64,000 bases of DNA. It comes from Sordaria brevicollis (Eukaryota > Ascomycota > Sordariomycetes > Sordariales > Sordariaceae). Of this stretch, positions 33,295 to 45,854 are shown piece after piece. Both the position numbers and the translations under genes were made by a program. The stretch's first letter is position 1. Each line of letters begins with the position of its first letter. The stretch covers positions 1 through 64,000 of the forward strand of contig JAUTDP010000013.1 in assembly GCA_033439795.1 (NCBI GenBank), given 5' to 3'. Under the pieces are notes generated by a model. That model did not search any database. It was not told the DNA's origin and was given only the letters and a program-made list of their open reading frames with translations.

Positions 33295-34950
33295 ATAACT
33301 ACCCTTTAACTATTATTACCGGTATAATTAATACCCATTCCATTTTCTTTACTACTTTCGGTCTTATAAATAACGAAAAAGTTAATAATTTTATATAAAT
33401 AGCTAATACTATTAAAAAGCTTCGCATTAGAATTAGGGCTATTAAGCCAAAAGTTATTATTACAAATTTTAATAACCAATTTAAAACAACGCTATCTACT
33501 ATCTTCCTAAATACCCAGTAATAAATTTGCATATTCTATATTAACCGCAACGTACTATTACAAATAAAGAAAAAATAGAAGAAGGGAGAGGGCGAACTTA
33601 ATAATATAAAATTAGAAATTAAGCAACAACGGCCTATTAGCCTTAACTAAAGTAATTAAAAGATTTTAAAAAAAGCTACGGTAATAGAAATAATAATTAA
33701 ACCCCTTAAATATACGTACCTTAATCTTTTTAAATTTTAAAAAATTATAATCTTTATACCTAACGAATTTACCTTTATTTAACGATAGAAGTAATTCATT
33801 ATTAATTTCGTAAATTAATAAAAAATCCTATTTTACCTATAAAAAACCTATATACTATACCGGCATTAATAAGCTCGCTATTATACTTACTAATATTATA
33901 ATTTTAACTTAATAGCCACTTCCCCTAACGAATTTACTAATTACCGGGTAAAGGGGTTTTTAATTAACGGTAAAACGGATATATTTACCTTCTATATTAC
34001 TATTCGTTTAATAATTAAAAAGGAGCGTAATTAATAATATAAAAACGTTATTAACCAAAATATCAAAATTAAAGGGGAATTCACTAATCTAAGGATAAAA
34101 ATATTAAAGGAACTAATCTAAACTATTACGTACCGTAGCCTAGATTTAATTCGCTATTAATTACGTATTACCCAATTTAAAATACTTTTAATAATAGGGA
34201 AAAAGCCGGTACGTAATTTAAAACTATATAATTATACCGTATAGAAGTAATATAATATCCCCTATTACTATACTCTTCTAAAGGTTATATAAACCGAAGG
34301 TACTAGGCTTAAACGTTAAAATATCTACTATTATTATTATATCCGAAAATTATTAGTACGTCTATTTTTAAATTAGGTTTCTTCTTTACGAATTAATTAT
34401 TATTATTACTTCTAAAATTAATATAATCCCTATTTACGAATTAAAGACCCTAAAATTATTAATAAAACTAGGGGAAGGCCGAAGAATAGCGCAATTACCT
34501 TATTAAAAGACTAATAAGTTCTAAAAGGCAAAAGTAAAAGCAAAAATAAAAGGAAAGGGAAAGAAAAGGGGAAGAAAATAACGAAGAAAATAACCAAAAA
34601 TAATTAAATATTAAAACTATTACTACGCCGGCGTAGGTCCTAATTTAAAATAATTAATAAAATTAATATAGGCGATAAAGTTTTTAAAACCTCTATACAA
34701 TCCGCTATTAAAGTAGGGGGAGTTTTAGAATTAAATTCTTACAATTTTAATAACTCCCTTACTCGATATTAAACTATAAGGGCAAAGGCAATTACCCCTA
34801 CGCAAACTACGCCTTCTAATAACCCTCTTACTCTATCGAACCCCCCTAACGAATAACCTACCCGCAAGAAACGTATTATAAAAGTAATTAAGAGTAATAA
34901 AACCGTAAAGCCTTTACAAAAAAGGCTGGAGGAATAGATAAATAACGTAG
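33295..34950 (+). pseudogene. MULE transposase, catalytic and C-terminal part (RIP-mutated)
   Basis: After a short intron-like stretch (33231-33294) the plus strand reads TIITGIINTHSIFFTTFGL, then KPKVIITNFNNQFKT, then QQICIFYINRNV. This is the MULE domain sequence around the second catalytic Asp and the CxxH..RN motif. Near 34440 it gives IKDPKIINKTRGRPKNS, the dP...RGRPK ending seen in FAR1/MULE proteins. A basic, Ser/Pro-rich tail follows. The conserved Asp residues appear as Asn, as RIP would cause. Confidence 0.75.
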
Positions 34951-35084
34951 GGTAGTAATAAATAAATAAATAGTATATATAGATGAAATTTGCACTGTCT
35001 TTCTTACTAGGAATAACTAGAATACTAAAAAAATTATTATAAGATATTTAATTACTTGAAGAGGTAATAAGACCACTCGCTTGG

Positions 35085-35188
35085 GGGTTAGGGATTACTA
35101 TAGCACTGCCCGCGTAGTAATATATATTACTATACGGGCAGTGACACTGCCCAATTAGAAAAGTGACACTGCCCGCCGAGTCGGTCTC
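35085..35188 (-). repeat. right terminal inverted repeat of the MULE
   Basis: Reverse complement begins GAGACCGACTCGGCGGGCAG and tracks the left repeat to the CTAACCC motif, with the same two GGGCAGTG copies and internal palindrome. Confidence 0.9.
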
Positions 35189-35344
35189 TTTCGGCGACTC
35201 ATCGAGCTTGAGACGCTTCGGGTGAGGAAGATGAAGTGCACCATCATGATCACTGGCTCCGTTTATTGTTTCACACTTTTTGAAAAAGAGTAAGTCCCAT
35301 ATTTTCTCTGAGGGAATGGTTGTAGCCAGAAGGAAACATAATGG
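35189..35344 (-). pseudogene. 5' part of the host open frame interrupted by the MULE
   Basis: Includes the right target duplication (35189-35196). On the minus strand an open frame runs from 35344 through NGASDHDGALHLPHPKRLKL and into the duplication, and continues in the left flank (18418-18258). A possible acceptor (TTCAAAAAG) lies near 35277. Upstream, 35623-35838 (minus) has an acidic open stretch that could be a further exon, but this is weak. Confidence 0.4.
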
Positions 35345-36457
35345 CTAGGCTGAACTCTAGATGGTCGTTGAGAGCCATGATCGTAAGGTATGCTTCAGGC
35401 TTTGAGCGGATGGTAATGGGGTGACCAGGCTATCACAAATAACTTTTCCGGAAACATCTTGCTGTCTTTTTTCGTCTTTCACTGCTTCGATGACCCGAAG
35501 ACTGGCCCAGCCGGTCCAAACTGGCCGGTTCATCGTTGGGTTTATGAAGGAGTCGTCAAGTCAAGGGACCATCGGGCTGAGATCTGAAGATGTAGGAAAG
35601 TCGGTTGACAAAGCAAACATGCTCACGTCATATCGCCGTGACTTGGAAAATGTGACCTCTTGAAAACCTGAAGCATCGGCACATTATCGTCGTCGATTCG
35701 ACTTGGTGATAGTTGTGCATCTCCTTCGTTGTTTGGTTCCTCAAAGTTTGGGTCGTCGTCATCTGTGGATCCACCGTGAGGCCTCTCAGCCACTTGAACG
35801 ACTGGATCCCTTTGCGGAGACCAGTGGCGCAGCGCCAAGCCTTTGACCCCTGGCTAGGCCCAGAGTCTCAGCTCTCAATCCTTCGTCACGGCATGTTTCG
35901 TTTCATTCAGTTGCTGCTTGTCATGACATGCCATGCTTCATGATCGCCAGTCGTCACGAGAAGAAGCACTGAGGATTGTCAGGGCACCGAATCAACACCC
36001 CAGTCAAACATCGGTGGCCAGGTACGGGAAGAATGTGTTGGCAGTCAAAGTTGCCATTCATCCCACTTTTCATCCATTGAGTGACTGAACTGATTCCTTG
36101 CCTCACTTTGATCACTCACATACATACGAAGCCCTTCTTTTCAAGCAGAGCATCTTGACTACCGATACTTAGCACTTTGAACTAGAACCACTCAAACGAG
36201 GCGCATTATCATCGCCAAACAGTCACAAGAAACCCCAATCAAGCGTCAAACCCCACCCATCAGAGCATTCAGCCCCTCTCCGGCATCCCCTTTCGTCCAC
36301 TTAACCCCAGAATCACAAGTCCAGCAATCCATTCCAGGTGCGCCAAGCCGGCTTGCCGAGACGCATTGAGATCCTCTCTCCATCGAATCCTATCCGTCCC
36401 ATTGGGTCCGGTCACTTCTTGTAATCCTAGAACTTCCCAAAAAGAGGGCTGTGCCGG
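35345..36457. other. intergenic, promoter side of the chitinase gene
   Basis: Normal base composition returns sharply after the transposon. Apart from the tentative exon noted for the interrupted gene, nothing coding is seen. 36100-36457 is CA/TC-rich, typical of fungal 5' leaders. Confidence 0.4.
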
Positions 36458-38106
36458 ATGCCATCATCATCAGGCCCGAGTAATAGATCCGTTTTGAAGC
36501 CCGCCTTGTTCTTTATAAGTCTCGTCCTCCTCCTCTTCTTCCCGTTACGTTCCTGGGCTTACAACTTTGCCTTGTTACACCAGCAATACTTTGGCCGTCC
36601 TCCTCCTTTCTCAACTTGGACTACTACAGCTGCAGCAGAAGCAACAGCAACAGCTTCAACTACAATCACAGAAACTGTCACAGAAACAGTGACGACTACC
36701 ATTACAGAAACTTCCGTTGACAGAGGACCAACAATATCCTCCGCCACTACCACCTCAGCTACAACAGAAAGTAGCATCACCACTACCTCTACCTCTACCG
36801 AACAAGACCAACCAACCTCAACAGCAACCATGGGAGGCGGTCCAGATTCCACCGGCTACCGCACCGTAGCCTACTTCGTCAACTGGGCCATCTACGGCCG
36901 CAAGCACCGGCCCCAGGACTTACCCGTCGAGAACCTGACGCACATCCTCTACGCCTTCGCCAACGTGCGTCCCGATTCAGGCGAGGTCTACCTGACGGAC
37001 CAGTGGGCGGACACAGACATCCACTGGGAAGGGGACAGCTGGAACGACTCGGGAACGAACCTCTACGGGTGCATGAAGCAGCTGAACCTGCTCAAGCGGC
37101 GCAACCGCAACCTGAAGGTGCTGCTGTCGATCGGAGGATGGACGTACAGCAGCAACTTTAGGGAGCCGGCGAGTAGGGAGGAGGGGAGGAGGAGGTTTGC
37201 GGAGAGTGCTGTTGAGCTTGTACGTTCTGTTTTACCTTGTCATGACTCTCTCTCGGAGAAGCTTAGTGATACTGACTTACACAAAAACAGGTCAAAAACC
37301 TCGGTTTCGACGGCCTCGACATCGACTGGGAATACCCCCAAAACTCTCAAGAAGCGTCCGACTTCGTCGCCCTCCTCGCTGCCTGCCGTTCCGCCCTGGA
37401 CGACTACGCCGCCACCGTGCCGGGTAACCCGCACTTCGAGATGAGCGTCGCCTGCCCGGCCGGCCCGCAAAACTACGAGAAAATGGACCTGCCCGGAATG
37501 GACCAGTACCTCGACTTCTGGAACCTAATGGCGTACGACTACGCCGGCTCGTGGGACCAGGTGGCTGGCCACCAGGCCAACTTGTTCCACTGTAATAGCA
37601 ACCCGGCCGCCACGCCCTTCAGCACGCAGCGCGCCGTCGAGTATTACATCTCTACCGGCGTAGCGCCTGATAAGATCGTGCTTGGTATGCCGCTGTATGG
37701 GCGCGCGTTCCAGAATACCGACGGGCTTGGTCAGCCGTATAGTGGTGTCGGCGAGGGAACGTGGGAGAACGGCGTGCATGATTATAAGAAGTTGCCGTTG
37801 GAGGGAGCCGAGGAGCGCATCGATTACGAGTCCGGTGCTACGTATTGTTATCATCCGGGCACCAGGACGCTGGTGAGCTACGACACGCCGGGCATGGCCA
37901 GGATGAAGGCCGAGTATATTCGCGAAAGAGGCCTCGGTGGTGGTATGTGGTGGGAGAGCAGTGCTGATAAGGAGGGCCCCGATAGTTTGATCGGTACCGT
38001 CGTTGAAGGCTTCGGCGGCCAGCAGGCGTTGCGTTGGGATCAGAACTGCATCGAGTACCCGGAAACCAAGTATGATAACTTGCGGGCTGGATTTCCGGGG
38101 AACTGA
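36458..38106 (+). CDS. GH18 chitinase with N-terminal membrane segment and Ser/Thr stalk (2 exons)
   Basis: Exons 36458-37219 and 37291-38106 (762 and 816 nt, intron 71 nt, phase 0), 525 aa. GH18 chitinases cleave beta-1,4-GlcNAc bonds in chitin by substrate-assisted catalysis. The catalytic DGLDIDWEY motif opens exon 2, and the upstream SIGGW motif is in exon 1 ([15 protein letters not shown]). MAYDYAG and the terminal GGGMWWE region complete the barrel. The family match is to the CHIT42-like group of ascomycete chitinases. Residues 14-31 are strongly hydrophobic and preceded by basic residues; residues 45-125 are almost all Thr/Ser/Ala. That suggests a surface protein held by a signal anchor, or a long secretion leader plus glycosylated linker. 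No carbohydrate-binding module follows. A role in wall remodelling is inferred. Confidence 0.92.
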
Positions 38107-38390
38107 GTCGTAGATAGCTTCTAGTGTGGTTTGAATCGATAGTCGTGAAGGCGCAAGGTCGTCGAGTTGGTCGTTTGTAGGGTGTTGATAGCGGGAAACA
38201 ATGAACATATTCACAATCACAGTCAGCAGCGGAATGGAAGAGAAAAGTTGTTCGGTCAAGTCGGTCATGCCATTCCCATTTTTGCTTTCCCTCGCCAGTC
38301 AAAGGTACCCTGATGTCCGCTCAAAACGCCATACATGATGTCCCAATCCTAGCGAGATGTTGTGGTATTGTCAATCCCCGTCCCGGTTCA

Positions 38391-39733
<1,343 letters not shown>

Positions 39734-40323
39734 ATGGTCAAGAAGAGAAAGAACAACGGCCGCAACAAGAAGGGCCGCGGCCACGTCAAGCCCATCCGCT
39801 GCTCCAACTGCTCGCGATGCACTCCCAAGGACAAGGCCATCAAGCGCTTCACCATCCGCAACATGGTTGAGTCCGCTGCCATCCGTACGTCCACGACACC
39901 ATCACCACCAACGCCGCCACCGGTTTGATTGAAGACGAAGATTTGCTGACCATGATCTTCCCCCACCGCAGGTGATATTTCGGATGCCTCGGTGTTCGCT
40001 GAGTACACGGTTCCCAAGATGTACCTCAAGCTGCAGTACTGCGTCTCTTGCGCCATTCACGGCAAGATTGTCCGGTACGTTTGTCCGCCAGGCGGGGACA
40101 GCCACGTACGCTTCCAAAGCGACGTGGGCGGCTGAGATGAACCTTGGTCGAACCTCTGCTCCCGCCAAACTTCTACAAGTATCCCCTGTCCGTTTCCCAC
40201 TGACATGATGATTACAGTGTCCGTTCCCGCGAGGGCCGCCGCAACCGCGCTCCTCCCCCGCGTGTCCGCTACAACAAGGACGGCAAGAAGGTCACCCCTA
40301 CCCAGGGTGCTAAGACCGCCTAA
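39734..40323 (+). CDS. 40S ribosomal protein S26 (3 exons)
   Basis: Exons 39734-39884, 39972-40074 and 40218-40323 (151, 103 and 106 nt), giving 119 aa, the usual length of eS26. The N-terminus is basic ([20 protein letters not shown]). The zinc-binding cysteines are in IRCSNCSRC and QYCVSCAIH, and [14 protein letters not shown] is the family's signature near the end. S26 sits at the mRNA exit channel of the small subunit. Donors are GTACGT and acceptors CAG, as elsewhere in this window. Confidence 0.97.
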
Positions 40324-42161
40324 ATCTGGCGATCTTGACGGCTTCCTTGCGACCACTCGGCTTCGGGGTTAACAGGCGTTTCTGCATTGGTCGGCATTCG
40401 ATTTTTTCTGGGGGTATATGGATTGAGCAGAAGGCCGAAAGGCATATGAGATCATGACATGGCGCTTTTTTTGCATAGGAGCAAAGGAGCTGGCAACCAC
40501 CGGATACAACAAGGAATCGGAATGGCATGGGTTCCTTCGAACAGCACAGGATACCACGCCAATAGTCTACCAATAATGAGCACCTGTTGATGAACAAACT
40601 ATCTGTCTCTGTGCCTCCTGCTTGTCTGCTCTTGATGGTAAAAATTACGTCTTACTTCTTTTAGGGTCTTTCTCGGCAGTCGATACGTCACGGCCTGGCT
40701 CGATATCACCCACGGTTCACGCCTCTTCCCTACGATCTCAGCAACGAACGCTGGATCATCGCCACAGCCAGCTGCTGTTCATCATCCGCCCGCTCGCCTA
40801 CGTATAACGTCTCAGCTCGACTTTGGCAACCCCATCCCGGCAACCCATTGCAACAACATCTCGATGCCATTAGAGGATCTCGACCAGCGAACCACCGAGG
40901 ACGATCGGCCGAAGCGGGCAACGGAGGATATGGGGATGCTGGTGCGGACTGTGGTTTGTGTACGAATGGGAGGAATCTTGGGTTTCGTATCAGGACAGTT
41001 TGGGATACGAGATTCGCGATGAGGCTCAGGGACGTTCTGCTACGGGACGCGGCATTTGGTGCGGCCTCGGCTTCCTCGCGCTGTGGCACTGACAGCCTGG
41101 TTCGAATCTCGCTCAAAATGTCGAGGCGATCCAGCCGTACGGTCTCTCCATGGCGGCTTTGCGTTCTGCTTCAATATTGTATTCAATAAGCGACGATATC
41201 ACTGGTCATGGTCTTCTTTTCCCATCCTTCATCCTGACTACTCGCAGGTTTTCCTTGATATAAGGAAGTTTCTAGTACGGGAACAGAAGCCTATGCCTTT
41301 GTACTTTGTAGGAAACATACGAAGGCTCTTGATGGTCTCAGTTCTATAGGGCTTCACAAAAGACGCCAAAATCAGGACAACAACTATCTAGACCATGCTC
41401 TGCTGATTTTCCATGCATCGATGAGCACGAGTGGGTAGGAGAGGCATCCATAATGTCGCTGTCTTTAGCCACATTGTATATGCCATGAACTTCTTGGAAA
41501 CTCAATCGACATTACATCTCATTATCAAAGCCATATGTCGTCAGTTTTTTGGTTGTACGTCCCTAGTCTCAAAGACCACGACATCAAGCTTCTTTGAATC
41601 TTGAACAGTTTGTAGGAACATCGAAAGCATAAAGCTGCCGCTACAAAGAAGTGACAAAGGCAACTTTGAAGCTCCAGAGTAAGATGCATATGATTCTCAT
41701 GATGCTTGTTTTTGTCTTGACCAAACAGTTCGGCTTGATGATTGATTCACCAAGTTGACACAATATGGCTTGCAATACGGAGAAACAAAGTTTGCCAGCT
41801 AGGACACTTTGACTTAAAGAGATATGCAGATCCAACGACTAGCTAGAAAGATAACATGGCTCTTGCTATGTTTTGTCGGTATCTTCGCAATGCTTCGATG
41901 TTGAATTGGTCGATACGTACGACATGCGAGGGACTCTGAACTCTCATGATCTAACGGCTATGGGACCAACACTAGCAATTCCTCGAACAGAAGGTGTAGT
42001 AATCTTCCGGTTTTCTCTTTTACCTTTTTCCAAAGGACCGATGCTAAGCTCAAGTTCTGGTCTAGATTCCTCCTGCCATGGGCACGTACAAGCTGATGAC
42101 ACTTTATGTTCTTACTTGAAAAGCCAAGATCAAGACCAAGTCTCCTTCACCTGCTATCTGG

Positions 42162-42345
42162 TATTTAAGGTCTGTGTAGGAAAGGTACAATCAACAACCC
42201 CCATGGGGAGGATGGTCCAGTTGTCAGGTGGGGCGCCACACCTTTGTCTGGCTGGCGATGTTCCCCAGTAGCAATGGTTAGTTCGTTCGACTCCCAATTG
42301 GCGGAACTCGGACGGACATTTTTTGCACTTTTTGCTTCTTCTTTT
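42162..42345 (+). repeat. short dispersed repeat with A- and B-box-like words, copy 2
   Basis: gtatttaaggtctgtgtagg and onward to tcaaca matches 4748-4785. An A-box-like TGGTCCAGTTG at 42213-42223 fits the consensus TRGYNNARNNG. GTTCGACTC at 42285-42293 fits the B box. A T-rich tail follows. This is the best preserved of the three copies for Pol III signals. Confidence 0.45.
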
Positions 42346-42461
42346 CTTTGGCTTTTATCCTTTTATTTGAAGTTGTTGTATTCTCGCCGTTGATTCTCTT
42401 GTCTTTGTGGTTTCAGTTCGGCCACTGAACCGTCGGTTGTCGACCCTTCTGTCATGTCTTC

Positions 42462-42462
<1 letters not shown>

Positions 42463-42525
<63 letters not shown>
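42463..42525 (+). repeat. poly(A) run of 63 nt
   Basis: Uninterrupted A63. It lies about 170 bp beyond the B-box-like word of the neighbouring repeat and could be a retroposon tail, a slippage product or an assembly error. Confidence 0.9.
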
Positions 42526-42527
<2 letters not shown>

Positions 42528-44297
42528 CGCAAGCAGCCGTTCGTCATGCAGAGAAGTCATCTAACACAACTGTCAATGTGTGCGGGAAGTACTGGGGCAG
42601 GTTTCTGAAGCGTTTCGTGTTCGTCGACGTAGGTCATCGAGTATATATATATATATATATACTGTCTTCGAAGTTGCAAGAATATCGTCATAGGAATTTT
42701 GGATTGAAACTTTTAAGTCTCATGGACGAAGTAGTCGAAAAACGACGCTCAGACTCATCAACAGAAGCTAGAAGCATCTGATAAACCTCGAAGCCCACGG
42801 TTTGTTCAATATATACATCGAAACTCACACTTCAAAACCTACACGCTCAATCAGCGTCGAAGTGGTACCAGTGCCATGACGGGCATAGCCATGCCTTTAC
42901 GTCCTGCTTCAACTTTCCAAGATGTTCCAACCTGGTCTTGAATTGTTTGATCATTTCATCAAATACTCAAGCCACGAACCGTTGTTGATGATCACCTCAG
43001 ATAACGAACAGTGTCTGCCCTGGCAAGGTGTGTGGCAGTGTCGTCATACTAAGCAACATCAATCCTCGGCTTGGTTTGAGGCTGTTGAGGAACCACTTGA
43101 GGTAGTACAGATGGGAGAAAGCCGGCGTTTGAGGCTGAAGTCAAGTATGAGGTATATATGAAGATTTGGCAAAGGGGACATGCTCAGAACTTGAGAAGCT
43201 CTCGATATCTGGTGAGGAAGAAAGAAAGACAGAACTTCTGTGATTGGTCATAGGTAAGGGAGAAACCCACCTCAAAGTGGAGATATGGTCCCTTGCTTCC
43301 TTGCCCGCCGGGGTATAGCTGCACTATTTTACACCCTTGGCGACGAGCTGGGCTGCCACGAGGCGGGATGCGGGGCCAGCTATGGAACCCTCCGAGTGTC
43401 ACTCCGTCACTTCACCTTAGTTCGTCCAGTGACTTTGTGCCCTGACGCTCCGGGCAGGGCATGGGGCTGTCCATTGATCGATTCAAGTTCACGGAGGAGG
43501 AGCCGGACATTCATGGACAACACCCGCCAGCTTCCGGCCGTCGGATCGAAGGGACCATCAACCTGAAGCTTCAGGTTCTTGACTGCCCATTAACCGGGAG
43601 CACCGTTTCTGTTCTTCACCTTTACTTCACAATCTTCCGGTCAATGCTTTAACTTGGGCCATCGGGTCGAGGCTGTGTTTCATCCCTCCACTCGGCTCTT
43701 TCGTCAACGTGGGCAATCTGGCCAGCAATCGCAAGCACCACCACCAAGCACCGGATCTGTGCAGCAGCGAAGGTACCTGTGGCTGTCACGGTAGAGGTAT
43801 CATTGTACCATCAACGGCCAGCTGTGCTCTATCCATCATCAGCAAGGGCGAACATCAACCACCACCTACTACCTTCTCTTCACTTCACGAATTGACAATC
43901 TGAACATCGCTCCTCTCCTCCCTCATTAGAGGTACTACCGAGATCGACCATATTTCAGTATCGACATATTCATTGCCTTCAGCGCTATCTGTTGGTGCCC
44001 TTTCTGGACCATTCGGATCCTTCTTCCACGCCATGCCTTGCCGCCTGTAACGAAACCTATCAAAGCTGCCTTGCATCTTGCATCATTATCATCACCCACA
44101 GGCGACGACGTACCTTGCAGCTTACCACGGGACGAAACACCGCCCCGGTGTACAGCTGAAGAGAGCAACTGCAGCCGCGGGCATCACCTCATCAGCTTTG
44201 CCAACATCAGGAGAGCCTGCCTTCAACCGCTCGTGCTGGTTACGTACCTGTAGCTCTGGTATTTATAGCTTACGTACAACTCCAACCAAGTGGAAGC

Positions 44298-45854
44298 ATG
44301 GAGGCCCCATCCTCTTTCGCGACCCCGGCCCCAAAGCGCAAACGTCCACTCCCCTTTGGACCGACGATCCCCAATCTCAACCAGACCAGGACCTCGACTG
44401 GCTTAGCAGGGGAGTTCACCTTCGAACTTCGCCCGTCCAACGATGAGGACGGCAGCAAGAGCCCGCGGAGCAGTGTAGCATACAGACTACAGCACATGTT
44501 CCTGAACGGCGGGGGCCTCGGCGGTACCTCTTCCGGTGCGGTCTTTGGTACAAGCGGAGCCATGGCGCCCAAGCGAACCTCCACATCAATGTCGACGGCG
44601 TCGCAACCGTCCCTGTCGCAACAACATCAGTCATTGTCGCAAACCCAACGACCAGTGGAACTTTTTGGCTTCCCATTTCCACTATTCTCATTGTCGCGAG
44701 ACACACAGGATAGCGAAGAGGAGCATGTGCGACCAGACGGATCCCGGAAACGAGCCAAAATCCACGATCGAGACCTTGACATGACGGGTGTTGCCGAAAC
44801 CCTATTGCGGTCTCCCGCTTCGACGAACAATGACAGGACGGCCTTTGAAGCTGCCGGACCGACTTCGAGTTCGTCAATGCCGCCTCCATCGACGCCGGTA
44901 CAGCGACAATCCGGCGCTTCGAATACTGCCAATGGTTCAAACTCAAAGCGGCTGCTGGCGCCCAAGAAGGGCGTACAATTCAATGTGGACCCCACGGGAA
45001 ACCAACATTCCCAGACCCCAGACAACATGGATACCACAAGCGATGCAAGGCACACCCAGACACCGAATTCCGACATGAAAATACCTTCCTCTTCTCCCCT
45101 CTACTCGGTCGCCAAAGTCAATCCCATGTTCACATTTACACCCACGCAGCGACCATTAGCGCCGAAGCCACCCAACATTAGCATGCCTCCCCCGTCCTTC
45201 AAGTTGAAGGGGCCGCCCCGAGGTCGGCCCCGCCCTCCCAAACCGGCCGCGTCCACTTCGACATCCGTCCCCGAGCCGCCAGCCACCGTAATCGACCCGC
45301 TGCGCGCCAGCCTCACGTGGCAAGAGTCGGAAATTACCATTTACGACCCGGACGACAGCGACGACGATGGCACCGGAATCAACGGCATCGGCTTCAAGCC
45401 CACTCCGGAGATGGAGCACGCGCGCAGAATGAAGCGCAAGAAGCAGCTGGCCGAGTATCGCAAACGCGAGATGGGCGACGCTCGCGCCAGGCGCAAGGAA
45501 CGCCGGGCGGGTGCTGACGGCTTTGTCGGGAGCGGCAATGAGGGTGCTGGGAGTGGTAGCAATTCTGCGGTGAAGGGCAGGGATATTGCGACGCCTAAGA
45601 GCAAGCTGAAGGCTGAGAAGAGGAGGGTCAGGTTCATGGAGACCGTGACCAACACGGTCGTTGAGCTGCCGCCCGCAACAGTCCCGCGGGGAGAAGATAC
45701 GGTGATGGAGGGTGTGACGAAGATTGAGACCGCAGCCGCGGTGGATGTTGTTGGAGGTACGGGAGGGGTTGATGGCGGCGGTGGTGGTGGTGGTAACACA
45801 GTCGAGTCGGGCATGGCTGGCGCTGGCGCTGACCTTGCGGCGATGGAGGCTTGA
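44298..45854 (+). CDS. hypothetical nuclear-type protein with AT-hook-like motif
   Basis: Intronless frame of 518 aa. Most of it is Ser/Thr/Pro-rich and probably disordered. GPPRGRPRPPKP near residue 305 is an AT-hook-like DNA-binding motif. The most protein-like block is residues about 335-405, LTWQESEITIYDPDD followed by GFKPTPEMEHARRMKRKKQL and further basic helix. Basic clusters (KRKRP near residue 15, RKRAK near 155) could be nuclear localisation signals. The C-terminus ends in a Gly run coded by GGC/GGT repeats. I recognise no catalytic domain. It is convergent with COX20. Confidence 0.75.
   Translation: MEAPSSFATPAPKRKRPLPFGPTIPNLNQTRTSTGLAGEFTFELRPSNDEDGSKSPRSSVAYRLQHMFLNGGGLGGTSSGAVFGTSGAMAPKRTSTSMSTASQPSLSQQHQSLSQTQRPVELFGFPFPLFSLSRDTQDSEEEHVRPDGSRKRAKIHDRDLDMTGVAETLLRSPASTNNDRTAFEAAGPTSSSSMPPPSTPVQRQSGASNTANGSNSKRLLAPKKGVQFNVDPTGNQHSQTPDNMDTTSDARHTQTPNSDMKIPSSSPLYSVAKVNPMFTFTPTQRPLAPKPPNISMPPPSFKLKGPPRGRPRPPKPAASTSTSVPEPPATVIDPLRASLTWQESEITIYDPDDSDDDGTGINGIGFKPTPEMEHARRMKRKKQLAEYRKREMGDARARRKERRAGADGFVGSGNEGAGSGSNSAVKGRDIATPKSKLKAEKRRVRFMETVTNTVVELPPATVPRGEDTVMEGVTKIETAAAVDVVGGTGGVDGGGGGGGNTVESGMAGAGADLAAMEA

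Larger units (their letters stand above)
18419..35188 (+). mobile_element. Mutator-like (MULE) DNA transposon, interrupted by a Gypsy element
   Basis: The ends are inverted repeats of about 105 bp starting GAGA, as in maize Mu, flanked by TTTCGGCG duplications. Without the nested retrotransposon the element is about 3.2 kb (18419-19691 plus 33235-35188), a normal size for an autonomous MULE. Decoding the plus strand through RIP-made stops gives a MULE transposase-like protein in two parts (see separate entries). The interior is RIP-mutated but the terminal 200 bp are nearly untouched. Calling it a MULE rests on the protein pattern, TIR start and TSD length together. Confidence 0.85.
40324..44297. 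other. 4-kb intergenic region without a supported gene
   Basis: Open frames are short and overlap on both strands, and none has splice-consistent neighbours or a recognisable motif. The region contains the repeat at 42162-42345, a poly(A) run, an AT microsatellite (42642-42660), and CT-rich leader-like sequence upstream of the gene at 44298. A fast-evolving small gene or a noncoding RNA cannot be excluded. Confidence 0.4.

Noticed and set aside
18419..35188. Centromere, or mitochondrial/plasmid origin for the AT-rich block
   Set aside because: Exact TIRs, TSDs, LTRs and decoded transposase/RT frames explain it as RIP-mutated transposons.
36559..36852. Valine-rich minus-strand frame
   Set aside because: Mirror of the Thr-coding ACA/ACT repeats of the chitinase stalk.
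42407..42781. 124-codon frame with a lysine run
   Set aside because: It is the poly(A) tract translated; nothing else supports a gene.
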